NCBI GenBank assembly: GCA_003222115.1
Contig: QHUL01000048.1
Coordinates: 41,678 to 105,677 of the forward strand
Length of the DNA stretch: 64,000 nucleotides
Direction: 5' to 3'
Source of the DNA: Gemmatimonadota bacterium
GTDB taxonomy: Bacteria > Gemmatimonadota > Gemmatimonadetes > Gemmatimonadales > GWC2-71-9
Each line of letters begins with the position of its first letter. The first letter of the stretch is position 1. Position numbers and translations under genes: made by a program. Shown piece after piece: positions 60,022 to 64,000 of the stretch. Below the pieces are notes generated by a model. That model was not told where the DNA came from. It ran no database searches and worked only from the letters and a program-made list of their open reading frames with translations.

Positions 60022-61222
60022 GCTCGCCCTCGCCGCACTGCTCGCCGTCGCCGTGACCGTGGCGGTGCTGGCGGGCCGCGGCCGCAGCCCGTCCCGGGAG
60101 TCCGCCTTCGAGCGCCGCACGTCGGCCTTCCTGGCCGGGCCACGGGGCAGCAAGGCGTCCTACGACGTGCTCGCCCGCCTGGGTGTTCCCGTCGAGCGCC
60201 GCCGGCGCCCCCTGTTCGGTCTCACGCGCGAGGGAGCGCGGCGGCCGGGGCTTCTCGTAGTGCTGGACCCACCGCTCGACCTCCAGGCGGCGGAGATCGC
60301 CGAGGTCGTGCGCTACGTGCGCGGCGGCGGGGCGGTGCTCGCCGCGGGCGATGGCGGCGGGATCGCCCCCTGTGCGGGCTGGGTCCCGGCCCGTGCGGGG
60401 CGGGGCCTGAGGGACAGCCTGCCCGTGGTCCCGCGCGGGCCCGAGCCCCGCCTTCCGGCCGTCGCGACCGTGCTGAAGCCGGTCGAGCGGGAGGATATCC
60501 CGCCCCCCGACGCATCGTGCCCGCTGCTCGTCGCGAGCGGCGCGGACACGTTGCTCGCGGGGCGCGACGGTCGCGCGGTCGTGCTGCGACTGCGCTACCC
60601 CGGCGGCGGGCAGGTGACGCTCGCGGCCGACCCCGGCTACTTCCGCAACATCGTCTGGCGCCAGACGGGGGTGGCGGCCTTCGCGGTGCCTCTGTTCCTG
60701 GCCGGCCGGCGCGGCGCGATCGTGTGGGACGAGTTTCACCAGCGCTTCGGGCGCGGCGGCTCGCTGACGGCGGCGACGCTCGCGTGGCTCGCGGGCGCGC
60801 CGGCCGGCTGGGCGATGCTGCAGCTCGCGGCCGTGCTGCTGGTGGCCCTCGCCGTCGCCGCGGTGCGGTTCGGGCCGGCGCGCCGCGTGATCGACGTGCG
60901 CCGCCGCTCGCCGCTCGAGCACCTGGAGGCGCTGGCGGCGGGGCTGGAGGGCGCGGCGGGCGTCGACACCGCCGTGGCGCTGACGGTCTCCGGGCTGCGC
61001 CGGCGCCTGAGCCGCACGGGCCAGATCCGGCCCGGAGACGCGCAGTCCTGGCTGCCGGCGCTGGAGCTGGCACTGCCCACGCCGCGGGGCCGCGAGGCGG
61101 CGCGGCGCATCCAGCAGACCCTGAGACAACCCGGCGGTGCCGAGCGCGTGCTCGCCGCCGCCCAAGCCGTGGAGGACGTGTGGGAGGAGCTGCACCCGCG
61201 CACGACGCGAGCCGCATCCTAG
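60005..61222 (+). CDS. DUF4350-domain protein
   Basis: A 405-residue protein with membrane helices near 8-22 and about 275-295. The middle part has A-S-Y-D-V-L-A-R-L-G, the G-G-G-A-V-L-A-A-G-D turn and W-D-E-F-H-Q-R-F, typical of DUF4350. The C-terminal helical domain is cytoplasmic. Genes of this family sit between DUF4129 and MoxR. ATG at 60005. It overlaps moxR by 43 nt, unusually long for this window. Confidence 0.82.
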   Translation: MSHQRELALAALLAVAVTVAVLAGRGRSPSRESAFERRTSAFLAGPRGSKASYDVLARLGVPVERRRRPLFGLTREGARRPGLLVVLDPPLDLQAAEIAEVVRYVRGGGAVLAAGDGGGIAPCAGWVPARAGRGLRDSLPVVPRGPEPRLPAVATVLKPVEREDIPPPDASCPLLVASGADTLLAGRDGRAVVLRLRYPGGGQVTLAADPGYFRNIVWRQTGVAAFAVPLFLAGRRGAIVWDEFHQRFGRGGSLTAATLAWLAGAPAGWAMLQLAAVLLVALAVAAVRFGPARRVIDVRRRSPLEHLEALAAGLEGAAGVDTAVALTVSGLRRRLSRTGQIRPGDAQSWLPALELALPTPRGREAARRIQQTLRQPGGAERVLAAAQAVEDVWEELHPRTTRAAS

Positions 61223-62136
61223 AGGCCATCCGGTCGGTGGTGCTGGGCCAGGAAGCCGCCACCCGGGAGGTGGTGGTGTGCCTGCTCGCCCGCGGTCACG
61301 TGCTGCTCGAAGGCGTCCCCGGGACGGCCAAGACGCTGCTCGTCCGCGCGCTCGCGCTGGCGCTCGACGTCCGGTTCCAACGCATCCAGTTCACGCCCGA
61401 CCTCATGCCCGCCGACATCACCGGCGTCTCGCTCCTGACGGGGACGCACGAGTTCACGTTCCGGCCCGGCCCCATCTTCGCCGACCTCGTGCTCGCGGAC
61501 GAGATCAACCGCGCGCCGGCCAAGACCCAGGCGGCGCTGCTCGAGGCGATGCAGGAGCGCACGGTCACGATGGACGGCACGAGCCATGCGCTGTCGCCCG
61601 TGTTCACCGTGTTCGCGACCCAGAACCCGGTGGAGTTCGAGGGCACGTATCCGCTCCCCGAGGCCGAGCTGGATCGCTTCACGGCCAAGGTGCAGTTCGG
61701 CTACCCCCCGGCACCTGTGGAGCAGGGGATCCTGACCAAATACGTCCAGGGCTTCGAGGCCGACCGGCCGGCCACCTATGGCGTCACGGCCGTGACCGAC
61801 GCGGCCGGGCTCGAGCGGCTGCGCCAGGGGGTCGAGGCCGTGCGGGTGGAGCCCCAGGTGACGGCGTACATCACGGCCATCGTGCGCGCCACGCGGGATG
61901 CGGCGTCGCTCACGCTCGGCGCGAGCCCGCGCGCGGGCGTGTCGCTCCTCAAGGCGGCGCGGGCCGCGGCGCTGCTCGACGGCCGCGAATTCGTGGTGCC
62001 CGACGACGTGAAGCTGCTCGCCCCCGCCGTGCTGCGACACCGCATCAGCGTGGCCCCCGAGCTCGAGCTCGAGGGCGTCACCGCCGACGTGGCCCTCAAG
62101 GCGATCCTCGACCGCACCGAGGTCCCGACGGCGTGA
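61180..62136 (+). CDS. MoxR-type AAA+ ATPase
   Basis: A 318-residue chaperone-like ATPase that often activates a VWA-domain partner. Walker A G-V-P-G-T-A-K-T, Walker B V-L-A-D-E-I-N-R-A, the sensor F-A-T-Q-N-P-V-E and a C-terminal helical lid (S-P-R-A-G-V-S-L-L). GTG at 61180 gives family length but its ribosome site is too close; no better start is visible. The stop overlaps the DUF58 start (GTGA), a coupling that matches their joint action elsewhere. Confidence 0.9.
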   Translation: MGGAAPAHDASRILEAIRSVVLGQEAATREVVVCLLARGHVLLEGVPGTAKTLLVRALALALDVRFQRIQFTPDLMPADITGVSLLTGTHEFTFRPGPIFADLVLADEINRAPAKTQAALLEAMQERTVTMDGTSHALSPVFTVFATQNPVEFEGTYPLPEAELDRFTAKVQFGYPPAPVEQGILTKYVQGFEADRPATYGVTAVTDAAGLERLRQGVEAVRVEPQVTAYITAIVRATRDAASLTLGASPRAGVSLLKAARAAALLDGREFVVPDDVKLLAPAVLRHRISVAPELELEGVTADVALKAILDRTEVPTA

Positions 62137-63488
62137 TCCTGTGCACCCGCCGCGCGCTGGCGCTCGGCGCGGCCGTCGCCGCGCTCGGCGCCGCGGGCTA
62201 CTGGGCCGCGTGGGCCCTGCCGGCGATGCTCGTCGCGGACGTCGTCCTCCTGGCGGGCGTGTGGCTCGACGGGCGGTGGGCGCCGCGACCGCGTGCGCCG
62301 GGGCTCGAGATCGTGCGGGACGCCCCGCCGGCCCTCTCGGTCGGCCGCGGGGGCGAAGTGGTGTACCTCTGGGCGAACCGCTCCGGGCGGCGGGCCCGGC
62401 TGCGCGTGCGGGAGGTGCGGCCGGAGCTGCTGGGCGGCGTCCAGCCGCCCCGCGCGCTCACGGTGCCGCCCCGCGGCGAGCGGCGCGAAACCCTGGCCGT
62501 CGTGCCCGTGCGGCGCGGCCGCGCGCGCGGCGGCGACGGGAGCGGGGGGAGCGGGGGGAGCGGGGAGGGAGGGTTCGTCGTGGACAGCGAGGGGCCGCTC
62601 GGGCTGGGGTTGCGGCGCGAGACCGTGCCGCTGCCGTGGGAGGTCACGGTCTACCCGCCGATCGTCTCGATGCGGCTGCGGGCGTCGGTGGCGCAGTCCG
62701 TGCGGCGACGCGAGCAGGGAGCGACCGCCGTGCGCCGGCTGGGCGAAGGCCGGTTGTTCGAGTCGCTGCGCGAGTGGGTGCCCGGCGACGACATCCGGCA
62801 CATCGACTGGAAGGCCACCGCCCGGCGCCGCAAGGTGATCACCCGGCAATACGAGGCCGAGCGGCGGCAGCAGGTGCTCCTCGTCATCGACACCGGCCGG
62901 TTGATGACCGCCGACATCGCGGGCACCGCGCGGCTCGACTACGCCGTGCGCGCGGCGCTGGAGCTGGCCTACGCCGCCGCCCAGCACGATGACAACGTCG
63001 GGGTGATGGCGTTCGCGGACGGCGTGAAGCACTACGTCGCGCCGCAGCGCGGCCGGGTCGGGCTGAAGCGCGCGCTCGACGTGCTGGCGGTGCTCGAGCC
63101 GGTGCTCGTCGAGCCCGACTACCCCGGCGCCTTCCGCTACCTCGCGGCGCGCAGCCGCAAACGCGCGCTCACGGTGCTGTTCACCGACGTCATCGACCGG
63201 TTCGCCTCCGACGCGCTCGTCGCGAACGTGGCCTCGCTCCGCCCTCGCCACCTGCCGCTCGCCGTGACGTTGCGCAACCCCGAGCTCGATCGGGTGGCGG
63301 CGTTGCGGCCGGAGACGCCGCCCGACGCCTTCCGCAAGGCGGCCGCTGAGGAGCTGCTACGGGCCCGCGACGAGGCGCTGGGCCACATGCGGCGCGCCGG
63401 CGTGCTGGTGCTGGACGTGCCACCCGAGCGCGCCGCGCACGCCGTGGTCGCGGGATATCTGGACCTGAAGCGGCGCGGGCGGCTGTAG
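62133..63488 (+). CDS. DUF58-domain (VWA-like) protein
   Basis: A 451-residue protein with two N-terminal membrane helices (about 8-45), a beta-rich domain with a G-S-G-G-S-G-G-S-G-E-G-G insertion, the DUF58 signature P-G-D-D-I-R-H-I-D-W-K-A-T-A-R-R, and a VWA-like domain (L-V-I-D-T-G-R-L-M). It is a standard partner of MoxR. The Gly/Ser insertion is encoded by repeated GGGGGGAGC-type units at about 62537-62570. Confidence 0.9.
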   Translation: MILCTRRALALGAAVAALGAAGYWAAWALPAMLVADVVLLAGVWLDGRWAPRPRAPGLEIVRDAPPALSVGRGGEVVYLWANRSGRRARLRVREVRPELLGGVQPPRALTVPPRGERRETLAVVPVRRGRARGGDGSGGSGGSGEGGFVVDSEGPLGLGLRRETVPLPWEVTVYPPIVSMRLRASVAQSVRRREQGATAVRRLGEGRLFESLREWVPGDDIRHIDWKATARRRKVITRQYEAERRQQVLLVIDTGRLMTADIAGTARLDYAVRAALELAYAAAQHDDNVGVMAFADGVKHYVAPQRGRVGLKRALDVLAVLEPVLVEPDYPGAFRYLAARSRKRALTVLFTDVIDRFASDALVANVASLRPRHLPLAVTLRNPELDRVAALRPETPPDAFRKAAAEELLRARDEALGHMRRAGVLVLDVPPERAAHAVVAGYLDLKRRGRL

Positions 63489-63559
63489 TGACTGCGGTCA
63501 TATGCACCTGGATAGGGCCCGCTGTAGATTGAGTCGCGGCTCACCCGGATCGTGCCAGC

Positions 63560-64000
63560 ATGAGCCTCCCACAACGCTTGGCCCCGCTCGTCGCCCTCGT
63601 CGCCGCGCTCGCGGCGGGCGCGTGCGTGTACCCCACCGAGCACGATGCCGATGTGCACGTCAGCGTCACGGCGCTCCCGATCCTGATCCGCGGGAACGAC
63701 GCGCTGGCCACGGCCCGCGCCTGGCAGGTGCTCGGCACCGGCGACTCCGCTGAGATCACGAACATCAGCTTCGTCTGGTCCAGCGGCAATGCGTCGGTGG
63801 CGACGGTGGACCCCAGCGGGCACATCGTGGGCATCAAGTCCGGCACGACGACGATCCGCGCCGCCGCGGCGAACTTCGACAAGCGCTCCCAGCCCGGTGA
63901 TATCACGCTGCGGGTCGCCGAGCGGCTCGAGATCGACAGCATCCGGCCCAAGACGGTGCATTTCGGTGACACCGTCACCGTGTTCGGGGTCGGGGTGGAC
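63560..64000 (+). CDS. BIG2-type Ig-like lipoprotein, N-terminal part
   Basis: 147 codons are present and the frame runs off the right edge. The signal peptide ends in A-G-A-C with lipid-modified C22. The following ~90 residues resemble a bacterial Ig-like (BIG2) domain: W-S-S-G-N-A-S-V-A-T-V-D-P-S-G and G-I-K-S-G-T-T-T-I-R-A. A second domain begins near I-D-S-I-R-P-K-T-V-H-F-G-D-T-V. Such proteins are usually surface or adhesion modules. ATG at 63560 is the first in frame after the DUF58 stop; no ribosome site is clear. Confidence 0.85.
   Translation, partial: MSLPQRLAPLVALVAALAAGACVYPTEHDADVHVSVTALPILIRGNDALATARAWQVLGTGDSAEITNISFVWSSGNASVATVDPSGHIVGIKSGTTTIRAAAANFDKRSQPGDITLRVAERLEIDSIRPKTVHFGDTVTVFGVGVD

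Overview
The window is a dense, very GC-rich bacterial chromosome segment of about 62 protein genes. Most genes are packed head to tail with ATGA/GTGA stop-start overlaps, and many start with GTG. I see no tRNA, rRNA, CRISPR array, insertion sequence or prophage. The encoded cell is diderm: there are outer-membrane beta-barrel proteins, lipoproteins, an MsbA-type exporter, a heptosyltransferase-like enzyme and penicillin-binding protein 1A. The high GC, the signal peptides ending in L-G-A-Q and the mix of families suggest Gemmatimonadota. That is an inference from style, not from a marker gene.

Layout. 1-5738 (minus strand): an envelope glycosyltransferase, a small orphan, a DnaB helicase core without its N-terminal domain, YebC, RuvC, RuvA, a small zinc ribbon, RuvB and the start of QueA, probably one operon. 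5777-16806: a PorX-like response regulator with a PglZ domain, an ABC exporter and eight further sugar-transfer genes, including a tandem GT4 duplication; this is a surface-glycan locus. 16757-24517: a patatin-ferredoxin fusion, a class V aminotransferase, an inner-membrane hydrolase-like protein, TyrS, PBP1A and an amidohydrolase. 24528-27695: argR-argG-argH with a promoter and ArgR box in front of argG, closed by an intrinsic terminator. 27791-34188: an HNH nuclease, a PCYCGC-type protein, and an NtrY/NtrX-like two-component pair linked to an outer-membrane barrel with a beta-helix front end; YjbQ lies divergently.

34189-39873: a structured leader, a NYN nuclease with two OST-HTH-like domains and an RGG tail, 3-methyladenine DNA glycosylase, membrane dipeptidase and a duplicated beta-barrel protein. 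40087-46111 (minus): formate dehydrogenase alpha, an SDR lacking the catalytic Tyr and Lys, threonine dehydrogenase and KBL, which together turn threonine into glycine and acetyl-CoA. 46379-54754: a lipoprotein with three ~63-residue repeats, a methyltransferase-like protein, a cation efflux protein, an RlmI-like enzyme, chorismate mutase, ThiE, MltG, RuvX and Rho. 54894-63488: an M50 protease, two tiny linked genes (one just a histidine-kinase dimerisation domain), an RDD-SpoIIM fusion, and the DUF4129-DUF4350-MoxR-DUF58 membrane operon. The window ends inside a BIG2-type lipoprotein.

The main non-gene signal is a family of 7-bp-period repeat arrays. They lie mostly between genes and are often arranged as large inverted repeats (284-370, 3425-3444, 15586-15615, 48008-48078, 52995-53063, 56009-56126). 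One array codes for the start of MltG. They resemble in design the heptanucleotide STRR repeats known from cyanobacteria.
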